8,522 nucleotides of DNA from Candidatus Roizmanbacteria bacterium RIFCSPLOWO2_01_FULL_44_13. GTDB taxonomy: Bacteria > Patescibacteriota > Microgenomatia > UBA1406 > GWC2-37-13. A model generated the notes under the pieces. That model was not told where the DNA came from. It did not search any database and worked only from the letters and a program-made list of their open reading frames with translations. Positions 1-6,704 of this stretch are shown one piece after another. The number at the start of each line of letters is the position of its first letter. The first letter of the stretch is position 1. The stretch is taken from contig MGAT01000012.1 in assembly GCA_001789855.1 (NCBI GenBank), positions 2,819-11,340 of the forward strand, given 5' to 3'. A program made the translations under genes and the position numbers.

Positions 1-771
1 GTAAGGAAATATTTTTTCAAATTGAAATAAAATAGGAATCGAGTCGACAAACTGGCCCGTGTAAAAGACGATCATTTTCCCTAGGGCAACATCGGATTCG
101 TATGCCATCGACCCAAAAAAATCCTGCCAATTAAAAAAATTGTGCGGAGAAAATAAAACAAAAAAAATAACTGTCGCACCCACGAGTGTAATTTTTTTTT
201 GTAGTGATGATTTTAAAATTATAATAATCGGCAAAACGAGAAAAATAGCCGAGGAGACTTTCGTCGCCATCGCCAAACCGGCGCAGATCGCTAGAAAAAA
301 AATATTCCTTTTGAGCGAATAGTAGATAATCAAACTATAAAACAACATCAATAAAGATTCTGTTGTTCCAAAATGGGCGAACTGGATGGCATAAGGAGAA
401 AAGATGACGACCAAAGCAATCAAGATTTTTTCGGGAAAAGGAATCTTTTTTTCATAAACCATTATGGTTTTAAAAATCACAAAAAAGGTTAATACTGAAG
501 CAATGGCCGAGATAACCCTCAATGACAATGTGGCGCCGAATTTTGTCAACAACGAAATGACGTATCCGAGATAAAGCGGAAACTGCCCGTAGGCAAAGAA
601 ATGCGGGTTAAACTTTTCCTGCCAGTTTAACTGTTGGATCGCGATCGCCATATTGCGCTCATCGGGGTGGAAGCCGTACGGTAAACCCCAACCGAGATTG
701 ACAAACCTTGAATAAATCAATAGGCCAATCGTCAGGAGCCAAACGGGGAATAACCAGTTGATTTTTGGCAT
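1..771 (-). CDS. Partial GT39/PMT-type membrane glycosyltransferase (N-terminal 257 residues)
   Basis: An open frame with no stop runs on the minus strand from an ATG at 769-771 off the left edge, so the C-terminus is missing. The translated part is very hydrophobic, with about seven candidate membrane segments; the first is near residues 6-24. Just after it comes GFHPDERN (residues 33-40) with the acidic pair D37/E38. An acidic residue in the first external loop is the catalytic hallmark of GT-C enzymes that use polyprenyl-phosphate sugars. A later HFGTTESLLMLF stretch and GLAMATKVSS match the usual pattern of the PMT_2/GT39 (ArnT- and dolichyl-mannosyltransferase-like) family. By family knowledge it would transfer a sugar from a lipid carrier to a protein or glycan on the outer face of the membrane; the substrate cannot be told. 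It is transcribed divergently from rpsF. Family call is fairly firm, specific function unknown. Confidence 0.8.
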   Translation of the reverse strand, partial: MPKINWLFPVWLLTIGLLIYSRFVNLGWGLPYGFHPDERNMAIAIQQLNWQEKFNPHFFAYGQFPLYLGYVISLLTKFGATLSLRVISAIASVLTFFVIFKTIMVYEKKIPFPEKILIALVVIFSPYAIQFAHFGTTESLLMLFYSLIIYYSLKRNIFFLAICAGLAMATKVSSAIFLVLPIIIILKSSLQKKITLVGATVIFFVLFSPHNFFNWQDFFGSMAYESDVALGKMIVFYTGQFVDSIPILFQFEKIFPY

Positions 772-802
772 ATGAGATATTATTATATTAACGCAAAGAT
801 TT
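772..802. promoter_or_regulatory. Divergent AT-rich promoter region between the glycosyltransferase and rpsF
   Basis: Only 31 bases separate the two divergent ATGs and they are almost pure A/T. On the minus strand a perfect TATAAT lies at 787-782, ten bases before the glycosyltransferase ATG. On the plus strand TATTAT (781-786) or TATATT (784-789) lies 13-16 bases before the rpsF ATG. No convincing -35 boxes were found. Both transcripts would have leaders of a few bases at most. There is no room for the S6:S18-binding leader motif found before rpsF in many bacteria. Confidence 0.55.
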
Positions 803-1060
803 ATGAAATACGAATTGACCATTATCCTTGACAATAAAGAAGAATTGAAAAATATCAAGGACCTGATTACCGCCCTCAAAGGCAAAGTAGAAAAGGAAGA
901 GGACTGGGGCGAAAAAACCTTGGCCTATCCGATTAAAAATAAAAACGCGGCTCATTTTTTCAACTACAGTGTTGAGATCGAACGGTCCCAAGTTTCGGAA
1001 TTTAAAAAACGCCTCAATTTTAACGAAAAGATATTAAGATATTTATTATTAATTTCATAA
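803..1060 (+). CDS. rpsF: 30S ribosomal protein S6
   Basis: This 85-residue protein begins MKYELTIIL, the first strand of the S6 ferredoxin-like fold. It carries WGEKTLAYPIKNKNAAHFF (residues 35-53), matching the S6 core pattern WGxRxLAYxIxKxxxAxY, and ends with FNEKILRYLLLIS, matching the LNExVLRYLL strand. S6 sits on the platform of the small subunit and binds 16S rRNA cooperatively with S18. At 85 residues it is somewhat shorter than the usual 95-100 or more and lacks the C-terminal tail of many homologues. It is first in the classic rpsF-ssb-rpsR order, with six bases before ssb. No Shine-Dalgarno is visible before the ATG. Confidence 0.93.
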   Translation: MKYELTIILDNKEELKNIKDLITALKGKVEKEEDWGEKTLAYPIKNKNAAHFFNYSVEIERSQVSEFKKRLNFNEKILRYLLLIS

Positions 1061-1066
1061 CTTTTT

Positions 1067-1540
1067 ATGGCCAGTAGATCTTTGAATCGCGTTATCCTCA
1101 TCGGAAATCTTACCCGGGATCCTGAACTAAAATATACACCGGCAGGCACCGCGGTTTGTACATTCGGCATCGCCACGAATCGCAGTTGGACCACCGCCGA
1201 CGGAACCATCAAAGAAGACGTCCAGTATCACCGGATCGTCGCCTGGCAAAAACTGGCCGAACTCTGCGGCAAGCTCTTGACCAAAGGGAGAAAGGTATTT
1301 GTCGAAGGCAGGCTTATCTATAGATCGTTTACGGGCAAAGACGGCCAACAGCGTTCGATCACAGAAATAGTGCTGGACGACTTTATTGTTTTCGGCGACG
1401 GCAAAAGGCCCGCTGAAAACGGGGAGGAAGTAAAAGAAGCCACGCCTAAAGAAAAAGCCGGAAAAACCGGGCAGGAGGGCGAAACTTCGGCGCCGGAGGA
1501 GGCCGAAGAAAATGTCAATCCGGACGACATACCGTTCTAA
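1067..1540 (+). CDS. ssb: Single-stranded DNA-binding protein SSB
   Basis: The protein is 157 residues. The N-terminal OB fold (about 1-112) opens with SLNRVILIGNLTRDPELKYTPAGTAV, nearly the bacterial SSB consensus, followed by W41, the YHRIVAW segment (54-60) and VFVEGRLIYRSF. These aromatic positions correspond to the DNA-stacking residues of E. coli SSB. A short charged linker rich in Glu, Lys and Pro (about 113-150) leads to NPDDIPF, the acidic-aromatic tip by which SSB recruits replication and repair partners. It coats single-stranded DNA as a tetramer in replication, recombination and repair. It starts six bases after rpsF with only a run of T before the ATG, so no Shine-Dalgarno, and it ends five bases before rpsR. 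Co-transcription with rpsF and rpsR is inferred from spacing. Confidence 0.97.
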   Translation: MASRSLNRVILIGNLTRDPELKYTPAGTAVCTFGIATNRSWTTADGTIKEDVQYHRIVAWQKLAELCGKLLTKGRKVFVEGRLIYRSFTGKDGQQRSITEIVLDDFIVFGDGKRPAENGEEVKEATPKEKAGKTGQEGETSAPEEAEENVNPDDIPF

Positions 1541-1545
1541 AAACT

Positions 1546-1752
1546 ATGAAATGCTTTTTTTGCCAATATAATTCAAGCCCCAGTTTTAAAGATTTGGAAA
1601 ACCTGGAAAAATTCTTGTCGCCGAGAAAAAAGGTTTTGAGCCGCGAGAGAAGCGGCCTCTGCGCCAAACACCAAAGAAAATTGACCCAGGAAATAAAATA
1701 CGCTCGATTCCTCGCCCTCATTCCTTACGTTTCCTACCAGGGAGTAAAGTAA
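1546..1752 (+). CDS. rpsR: 30S ribosomal protein S18 (zinc-binding, C+ type)
   Basis: The 68-residue product is a compact S18. It has CFFC at residues 3-6, then FKDLENLEKFLSPRKKVLSRERSGLCAKHQRKL, matching the S18 core YKDxxxLxxFxxxxGKIxxRRxTGxCxxHQRxL. It continues with the RNA-binding helix IKYARFLALIPYVS. C3, C6, C39 and H42 form a plausible zinc site as in C+ type S18 proteins. S18 partners S6 on the 30S platform. The gene follows ssb by five bases (AAACT), with no Shine-Dalgarno. In many bacteria rplI (L9) follows rpsR; here it does not, and a new promoter and an unrelated gene follow instead. The product is short and easy to miss, but the motif match leaves little doubt. Confidence 0.93.
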   Translation: MKCFFCQYNSSPSFKDLENLEKFLSPRKKVLSRERSGLCAKHQRKLTQEIKYARFLALIPYVSYQGVK

Positions 1753-1757
1753 TACGA

Positions 1758-1763
1758 TATAAT
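1758..1763 (+). promoter_or_regulatory. TATAAT -10 box placed for a leaderless transcript of the 1770 gene
   Basis: A perfect TATAAT begins six bases after the rpsR stop. It ends six bases (CTTCTT) before the ATG at 1770, so transcription would start at or within a base of the A of ATG. No good -35 hexamer lies about 17 bases upstream, where the end of rpsR is coding. Position and perfect match support a real promoter, but only transcript mapping can prove it. Confidence 0.6.
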
Positions 1764-1769
1764 CTTCTT

Positions 1770-2480
1770 ATGGTCATTAATTTGGACATTCCAGACGGAG
1801 TTAAATGCCTCCTCAAGGAAAATCAAGACGTCGATTTTGCAACATTGCTATTTGAAAGGCGAACAGAGAGTCTAAAAACTATCAATATCGCCAAGCGCTT
1901 GAATATTGAGGCGTCAAAAATTTTTCATCACTTGAAAAAACTGGTCGGGGAAGAGGTAAAAAAAGGAGAAGCTTTGGCGGTTAAAAAAGGATTGTTTTCG
2001 ACGCTCTCAGTAGAATCCGACGTTGACGGAGTTATCAAAGAAATAAACCACAACTCCGGAGAAGTTATAATGACGACTACCGGCCACGACAAAAAAATCC
2101 AAAAATCGTATTTTGCCGGGCGCGTAAAAAAAATCGAAAACCATAAAATAAGGCTGGAGGTAAAGGACGCAGACGAGTTTCCTCTGAAGGCCGCATCCGC
2201 CGATTTCGGCGGGCCGACCTATTATTTAAAAAATGATTTATCGGACGAAGTCGGTAATAAAGTTGTTGTTGCTAAAGAACTCTCTCCTTTCTTACAAACA
2301 AAGGCAGAAGCTTTGGGAGTCATCGGGTTGGTAACTCTAAACAAATTGGAAGAGGCGCCGGATATCAATTTTGCCCAAATAAAAAATATCGCCGACGTCG
2401 AAAAAATCCAAAAGCTGTCTTTTTCCTATTGCCTAATAGATAAAAAAAATAGTAAGATAATACTCTATGAAAACGAATAA
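1770..2480 (+). CDS. Unrecognised protein with a barrel-sandwich-hybrid (lipoyl/biotinyl-like) signature
   Basis: I do not recognise this 236-residue protein. The N-terminal half has the pattern of a barrel-sandwich hybrid. A first strand pair lies at about 10-28 (VKCLLKENQDVDFATLLFE). GEEVKKGEALAVKKG (60-74) resembles the turn 'G..V.KG..LA..' of lipoyl-like domains, and DVDGVIKEINHNSGEVIM (84-101) resembles 'SPVDGVV..I....G.V'. The modified lysine of true lipoyl or biotin carriers is absent: the motif centre is DVDG, not DKA or MKM. The helical stretch 37-57 is inserted between the half-barrels. Residues 115-236 form a second part with several predicted strands. No signal peptide or membrane segment is visible, so it is probably cytoplasmic. 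It has its own TATAAT, and its end overlaps the S41 protease gene by 14 bases, suggesting translational coupling. Related folds occur in RnfC/NqrA, RNA polymerase beta' and efflux adaptors, none of which fits overall. Confidence 0.75.
   Translation: MVINLDIPDGVKCLLKENQDVDFATLLFERRTESLKTINIAKRLNIEASKIFHHLKKLVGEEVKKGEALAVKKGLFSTLSVESDVDGVIKEINHNSGEVIMTTTGHDKKIQKSYFAGRVKKIENHKIRLEVKDADEFPLKAASADFGGPTYYLKNDLSDEVGNKVVVAKELSPFLQTKAEALGVIGLVTLNKLEEAPDINFAQIKNIADVEKIQKLSFSYCLIDKKNSKIILYENE
2456..2461 (+). promoter_or_regulatory. Possible -10 box (GATAAT) for the S41 protease gene
   Basis: GATAAT lies inside the end of the preceding gene and stops five bases before the ATG at 2467. This is one base closer than the TATAAT boxes at the other genes. 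It could add a leaderless transcript to read-through from the upstream gene. The match is imperfect and the region is coding, so this is weak. Confidence 0.25.
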
Positions 2481-3672
2481 ACTGACAAACTTCCTAATAA
2501 TTGCCGCGGGCGCTGTAATTATTTTTGGCGTGGGTTTTAAGGCGGGAGAATACAAAAATAGCAAATCATATTTGCCGGCCAATTCTATAAATAACGCCAG
2601 GAATTTTGACTTCAATCTGCTCTATGAAACGATGGCTCAGGTCGAAAACAAATTCATCGACAAAAAAAAGATCGACTATCAAAAGTTATATTACGGGACG
2701 ATCAAAGGGATGGTCTCCTCCCTCGAGGACCCTTACACTTTCTTCTTGACGCCGGAGGAAAACGAGCAGTCAAAAGAAGATCTGGAAGGCAAGTTCGAAG
2801 GAATCGGTGCTCAACTCGGGTTGAAAGAGGGGAGAGTAATCGTCGTTGCGCCGCTCAAAAATTCACCGGCCGAGAAGGCAGGGGTGCGCGCCGGCGATTT
2901 TGTCAACAAGGTAGACGGGCAATCTACCAAAAATTGGACCTTGCCTACGACGGTTTCAAAAATTAGAGGAGAGAAAGGAACTAAAGTGACGCTTACCTTG
3001 GAACGGTCGGAAAAAGAATTTGAACTGACGATTACGCGCGATCAAATTATCGTTGCGTCGGTTGAATTTAGCGTCAAAAATAATTCCGTGGCTTATCTCC
3101 GACTCAACCAATTCGGGGAAAACACCAACGCCGAATGGGATAAGGCGGTTGGCCAAATTGCCGCGCTCTTGCAAAGCAAAAAAATCAACGGCATGGTTCT
3201 TGACGTTAGGGACAACCCGGGCGGGTACCTCGAAAGCTCGGTCTATCTTGCCTCCGAATTCCTGCCGCGAGGCTCCTTGGTGGTAAAGCAGGAATCAACC
3301 GTCACCCCCTCAAAAGATTATCTGGTCGAGAGAGACGGAAAATTAATTAATATTCCATTGACAGTATTAATTAATAAAGGGTCGGCTTCGGCTTCGGAAA
3401 TTTTGGCCGGTAGTTTGCGCGACCACAAAAAAGCGACTCTTATTGGAGAGAAGACTTTTGGCAAAGGTTCTGTCCAGGAAGCAATCGATTTATCAACCGG
3501 AGCCGGGCTCCACGTTACCGTCGCTAAATGGATCTTGCCAAACGGTGACTGGATCAACAGCACCGGTATCGAACCAAATATCGTGATCGTTAATGAACCG
3601 GACGAAGCCAATACTCTAACCGACGAAACCGACGCCCAATTGAAAAGGGCGCTCGACGAAATTTTGAAATGA
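2467..3672 (+). CDS. ctpA: C-terminal processing peptidase, S41 family (CtpA/Prc type), membrane-anchored
   Basis: The protein is 401 residues, usual for CtpA/CtpB. A single hydrophobic anchor lies at about 7-24. An N-terminal helical region contains LEDPYTFFLTPEE (86-98), a typical pre-PDZ signature. The PDZ domain is at about 106-193 (EGIGAQLG... SPAEKAGVRAGD... VDG), followed by the S41 core with LDVRDNPGGYL. The active site is complete: NKGSASASEI gives the serine S308, GEKTFGKGSVQ gives lysine K333 and Q337. Their 25- and 4-residue spacings equal those of Bacillus CtpB. It would be an envelope Ser-Lys protease that trims or degrades proteins from the C-terminus, with the PDZ gating access. 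The ATG overlaps the upstream gene by 14 bases and htrA follows after four, so the two proteases are probably co-expressed. The exact substrate is unknown. Confidence 0.95.
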   Translation: MKTNKLTNFLIIAAGAVIIFGVGFKAGEYKNSKSYLPANSINNARNFDFNLLYETMAQVENKFIDKKKIDYQKLYYGTIKGMVSSLEDPYTFFLTPEENEQSKEDLEGKFEGIGAQLGLKEGRVIVVAPLKNSPAEKAGVRAGDFVNKVDGQSTKNWTLPTTVSKIRGEKGTKVTLTLERSEKEFELTITRDQIIVASVEFSVKNNSVAYLRLNQFGENTNAEWDKAVGQIAALLQSKKINGMVLDVRDNPGGYLESSVYLASEFLPRGSLVVKQESTVTPSKDYLVERDGKLINIPLTVLINKGSASASEILAGSLRDHKKATLIGEKTFGKGSVQEAIDLSTGAGLHVTVAKWILPNGDWINSTGIEPNIVIVNEPDEANTLTDETDAQLKRALDEILK

Positions 3673-3676
3673 AGCT

Positions 3677-4771
3677 ATGAAACGATTATTTTTTCTCATT
3701 CTCGGTTTGCTCTTGCTTATTGCTGTCGCCCAAAAAATTAATTTCAATTCACTTCTGCCTTCCAATATCAAATTGCCCGCTTCTCAAAAACAAACCGTTG
3801 TTTACGAGGAATCGGTCATAACCCGCGTGGTTGAAGATTCTTTGCCCTCGGTTGTCACCGTCGGCATCAGCACGACTATTAACCTCTTTTCTCCATTTGA
3901 AAGAATTCCGGGCCGGCAACAACAAGTGGAACAAAATATTGGCAGCGGCTTCATTATATCCGCCGACGGACTGATTATCACTAACCGCCATGTCGTCTCC
4001 GATACCTCCGCCACCTATCAAGCGCTGACAAACGACAACAAAAAATACAACGTAGAAAAAATCTACCGTGATCCTTTAAACGACTTGGCCATTCTAAAAA
4101 TTAATAATACTGGTTTAAAGCCGTTAAAACTAGGAGATTCCAATAACCTAAAGTTGGGTCAACTCGTCGTCGCCATCGGTACGCCGTTGGGTGAATTTAC
4201 AAATACCGTCACTTCCGGCATTATTTCCGGCCTGGGACGGGGGATCACCGCCGGCAGCCCTTACGAGGGTTTTGTCGAAAAACTTGACAACGTCATCCAA
4301 ACCGACGCGGCGATCAGCCCCGGCAATTCCGGCGGCCCTCTACTGAATTCAAACGGCGAAGTAATTGGAGTCAATGCCGCAATCGCGGAATCGGGACAAA
4401 ATATCGGCTTTGCCATACCGGTAAACGTCGTCAAACAACTTATAGATAACTTCAATAAAAACGGCGGCTCGTTCGAGCGGCCTTTTATAGGAGTTCGCTA
4501 CCAGATGGTCGACCGGGAAAATGCAATTCTGAATAAGGTCACCGAGGGCGCCTACGTCATAGAGGTAATTAAAGATTCTCCCGCAGACAAGGCTGGACTT
4601 CAAGAGGAAGATATTATTACCGAGTTCGACGGCAAAAAAGTCGACGGTGGCAATCAAAATGGCCTTGCGGAAATGATTCTTGAAAAAAAGGCTGGTCAAA
4701 CGGTCACTCTTAAAGTCTGGCGAAATGGGGAAACTAAAACATTCAATCTGACTCTCGAGTCTACACAATAA
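3677..4771 (+). CDS. htrA: HtrA/DegP-type serine protease with one PDZ domain
   Basis: The protein is 364 residues. An N-terminal hydrophobic segment (about 3-18) serves as signal anchor, followed by a short linker. The trypsin-like domain has a full catalytic triad: H105 in TNRHVV, D136 in DPLNDLAIL and S218 in GNSGGPL. IGTPLGEFTNTVTSGIISGLGR is a conserved core block of the family. A single PDZ domain covers about 268-362 (RPFIGVRY... DSPADKAGLQEEDIITEFDG), so the plan is DegS/HtrA-like rather than the two-PDZ DegP. By family knowledge it degrades misfolded envelope proteins or makes a regulatory cut, with the PDZ sensing exposed C-termini. It starts four bases after the S41 peptidase gene (AGCT). 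The sequence ahead of its ATG shows at most a weak GAAG. The next gene has its own promoter 25 bases downstream. Confidence 0.96.
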   Translation: MKRLFFLILGLLLLIAVAQKINFNSLLPSNIKLPASQKQTVVYEESVITRVVEDSLPSVVTVGISTTINLFSPFERIPGRQQQVEQNIGSGFIISADGLIITNRHVVSDTSATYQALTNDNKKYNVEKIYRDPLNDLAILKINNTGLKPLKLGDSNNLKLGQLVVAIGTPLGEFTNTVTSGIISGLGRGITAGSPYEGFVEKLDNVIQTDAAISPGNSGGPLLNSNGEVIGVNAAIAESGQNIGFAIPVNVVKQLIDNFNKNGGSFERPFIGVRYQMVDRENAILNKVTEGAYVIEVIKDSPADKAGLQEEDIITEFDGKKVDGGNQNGLAEMILEKKAGQTVTLKVWRNGETKTFNLTLESTQ

Positions 4772-4796
4772 CACCCCATGGTTAGCCTCTCCGTTG

Positions 4797-4802
4797 TATA
4801 AT
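4797..4802 (+). promoter_or_regulatory. TATAAT -10 box placed for a leaderless hisS transcript
   Basis: A perfect TATAAT, preceded by TTG, ends seven bases (TAGGGTT) before the hisS ATG at 4810. Transcription would start at about the ATG. AGGG at 4804-4807 is only two bases from the ATG, too close to act as a Shine-Dalgarno and probably outside the transcript. The 38-base gap between htrA and hisS shows no terminator hairpin and no recognisable -35 box. Confidence 0.6.
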
Positions 4803-4809
4803 TAGGGTT

Positions 4810-6027
4810 ATGGATAAAAAGATCAAACCTCAAAATCTTAAGGGTTTCCGCGACTTTTTACCGAGCCAAGCATTGGCGCGGGGCTTTGTTATTGGTAAAA
4901 TTAAAGACGTATTCGAAAAATTCGGCTTTGACCCTCTGGAAACTCCAGCCTTGGAATACGCGGAAACCCTCTTGGGTAAATATGGAGAAGACGCCGACAG
5001 GATGATCTATCTTTTCGAGGACCGAGGTAAAAGAAGGGTAGGATTGAGATACGACCAGACCGTGCCTTTGGCACGGGTTATCGCTCAATATCAAACACTA
5101 CCAAAACCATTCAAAAGATATCAAATCCAACCAGTCTGGCGGGCGGAAAATACCCAAAAAGGCAGGTTTAGAGAATTTATGCAGTGCGACATCGATACCA
5201 TTGGAAGCAAAAACATCTTGGCCGATGCGGAAATAATCAATGCTGTTATGACAACGGTCAAATCCCTGGGATTCAAAAATGCCAAGATGCTTATTAACGA
5301 CCGGTCGATATTTGCCAGTTTAAAGCCTGGTTTTATTGTCGCCATAGACAAGCTTGTCAAAGTCGGAAAGGAAGGCGTCACTAAAGAACTCGTGGGTCGA
5401 GGAATGAAAAAAAACGAAGCCGAGAAACTAATTGATTCTTTTGATTCAAAACGCCCGACCGCTCTTTTAAATACGCTTTTTGAATCGCTTAAGCAAAGCG
5501 GTCTTAAAGAAGGAGTCGATTTTGAATTCTCTCCGACCTTGGCTCGCGGACTCGATTACTATACCGGGACAATTTTTGAACTGGTCGTCAAAGATTACGA
5601 GGGAGGGTCTCTCGGCGGCGGTGGACGATACGACAAACTGATCGGGCAATTTATCGGCACCGACGTGCCGGCGACAGGTTTTGCCTTCGGCTTCGACCGG
5701 TTGGTCGAGGCGATGGCTGAACTAGATCTTCTGCCAAAAACGCCTACGGCAACTTCGGTTTTGGTGACGATCTTTTCCCAAGAGCTTCTTCCGAAATCAC
5801 TCTCGATCGTAACTGAATTAAGAAATAACAACGTCAATGCCGACATCGTTCTTGACGCCGAAACAAAATTGGACAAGCAATTGAAATACGCGAACAATAA
5901 AGGCATTCCCTACGTGGTTATCGTTGGATCGGAAGAAGTGAAAAAGAATGTCGTCAAACTAAAAGACATGAAAACAGGTGAACAAAAAGAACTTACAATT
6001 GAAGACTGCATCGCGCTATGCAAATAA
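4810..6027 (+). CDS. hisS: Histidyl-tRNA synthetase
   Basis: The protein is 405 residues, near the usual 420-430. It is a class II synthetase that charges tRNA-His using ATP. It starts with the typical LKGFRDFLP, then RYDQTVPLARVIA (ATP and histidine binding). Motif 2 follows as QPVWRAENTQKGRFREFMQCDID, with R111. The HisRS-specific signature RGLDYYTGTIFE starts at R246, the GGGGRYDKLIGQF loop follows, and motif 3 appears as ATGFAFGFDRLVEAM. The last ~90 residues (SVLVTIFSQE... GIPYVVIVGSEE) form the anticodon-binding domain. The product appears complete and functional. It has its own promoter box, and its last ten bases overlap the start of the release-factor gene (ATG at 6018, hisS stop TAA at 6025-6027), which suggests translational coupling of the two. 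Confidence 0.97.
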   Translation: MDKKIKPQNLKGFRDFLPSQALARGFVIGKIKDVFEKFGFDPLETPALEYAETLLGKYGEDADRMIYLFEDRGKRRVGLRYDQTVPLARVIAQYQTLPKPFKRYQIQPVWRAENTQKGRFREFMQCDIDTIGSKNILADAEIINAVMTTVKSLGFKNAKMLINDRSIFASLKPGFIVAIDKLVKVGKEGVTKELVGRGMKKNEAEKLIDSFDSKRPTALLNTLFESLKQSGLKEGVDFEFSPTLARGLDYYTGTIFELVVKDYEGGSLGGGGRYDKLIGQFIGTDVPATGFAFGFDRLVEAMAELDLLPKTPTATSVLVTIFSQELLPKSLSIVTELRNNNVNADIVLDAETKLDKQLKYANNKGIPYVVIVGSEEVKKNVVKLKDMKTGEQKELTIEDCIALCK

Positions 6028-6704
6028 ATCCCAATGTCGCAATCATCGAAGCCTTGCCCGGGGTGGGGGGAGACGAGTCCAAGCTCTGGATGAAGGAACT
6101 GTTGCTGTCTTATCTTCGCTTCGCCCAAAGAAAATTATTTAAGTTTTCATACCTGGATGAAAATACGGTAAAAATCCAAGGCGTTGGAGCGTTTAACTAT
6201 TTCAAGCGTGAAACTGGCGTCCACCGCGTCCAGCGGATTCCGGAAACCGAACGCAAAGGAAGGATCCATACCTCGACCTGCATCATCGTCGTCTTGCCCC
6301 AGATAATTCAGTCGAACATAAGAATGAATCCTGCCGACCTGATTTGGCAGTTTTATAGATCGGGCGGCCACGGCGGCCAAAACGTCAATAAAGTTTCAAC
6401 GGCGGTTCGCTTGACACATCGCCCGACCGGCATCGTCACCACCGCCAGCCGCGAGAGATACCAGGAAGCCAACCGGAAAATCGCCCTCGACCTTCTTGTC
6501 GCCAAACTATATCAACTGGAGGAAGAAAAGAAACAAGGTATGAGGCACTCTTATGTCAAGGACGTCGGTGTCGGGGACAGGGCGGAAAAGATAAGGACTT
6601 ATAATTTTCCCCAGAACCGTCTGACCGACCACAGAGTGGGCAAGAGCTTCCATAATCTAGAGGACATCATTGCCGAGGGAAAATGGGACAAAGTCTTCCA
6701 ATGA
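6018..6704 (+). CDS. prfA: Short RF1-type peptide chain release factor lacking domain 1
   Basis: This protein is 228 residues, against about 350-360 for normal RF1. It begins directly at the domain 2 sequence IIEALPGVGGDESKLW (family IEVRAGTGGDEAALF). It keeps HRVQRIPETERKGRIHTS, with PET at 75-77 in the place of the RF1 stop-codon-reading PxT motif (PAT/PVT). RF2 would have SPF, so UAA/UAG specificity is expected. The catalytic loop is GHGGQNVNKV with GGQ at 119-121, and the TYNFPQNRLTDHRV block of domain 4 follows. The helical domain 1 (about 100 residues) is missing, a domain 2 loop is shorter and the C-terminal tail is trimmed. An in-frame TGA at 6000-6002 rules out an upstream start. The gene overlaps hisS by ten bases and the MFS gene by four. 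It could be the sole RF1 or a specialised paralogue. Confidence 0.88.
   Translation: MQINPNVAIIEALPGVGGDESKLWMKELLLSYLRFAQRKLFKFSYLDENTVKIQGVGAFNYFKRETGVHRVQRIPETERKGRIHTSTCIIVVLPQIIQSNIRMNPADLIWQFYRSGGHGGQNVNKVSTAVRLTHRPTGIVTTASRERYQEANRKIALDLLVAKLYQLEEEKKQGMRHSYVKDVGVGDRAEKIRTYNFPQNRLTDHRVGKSFHNLEDIIAEGKWDKVFQ

Noticed and set aside
140..322. Plus-strand open frame of 60 codons inside the glycosyltransferase region.
   Set aside because: It is the shadow of the minus-strand GT39 frame, which is open over the whole 771 bases with clear membrane and GFHPDE motifs.
4349..4774. Minus-strand open frame of 141 codons opposite htrA.
   Set aside because: It lies entirely opposite the conserved HtrA serine-site and PDZ coding region and shows no recognisable motif; its length follows from the codon use of htrA.
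4772..4809. Possible terminator between htrA and hisS.
   Set aside because: No inverted repeat followed by T residues is present; the gap only contains the -10 box.
6018..6704. Possibility that the short release factor is PrfH or ArfB instead of RF1.
   Set aside because: PrfH and ArfB lack the codon-recognition block; this protein keeps HRVQRIPETERKGRIHTS and the TYNFPQNR block of RF1.
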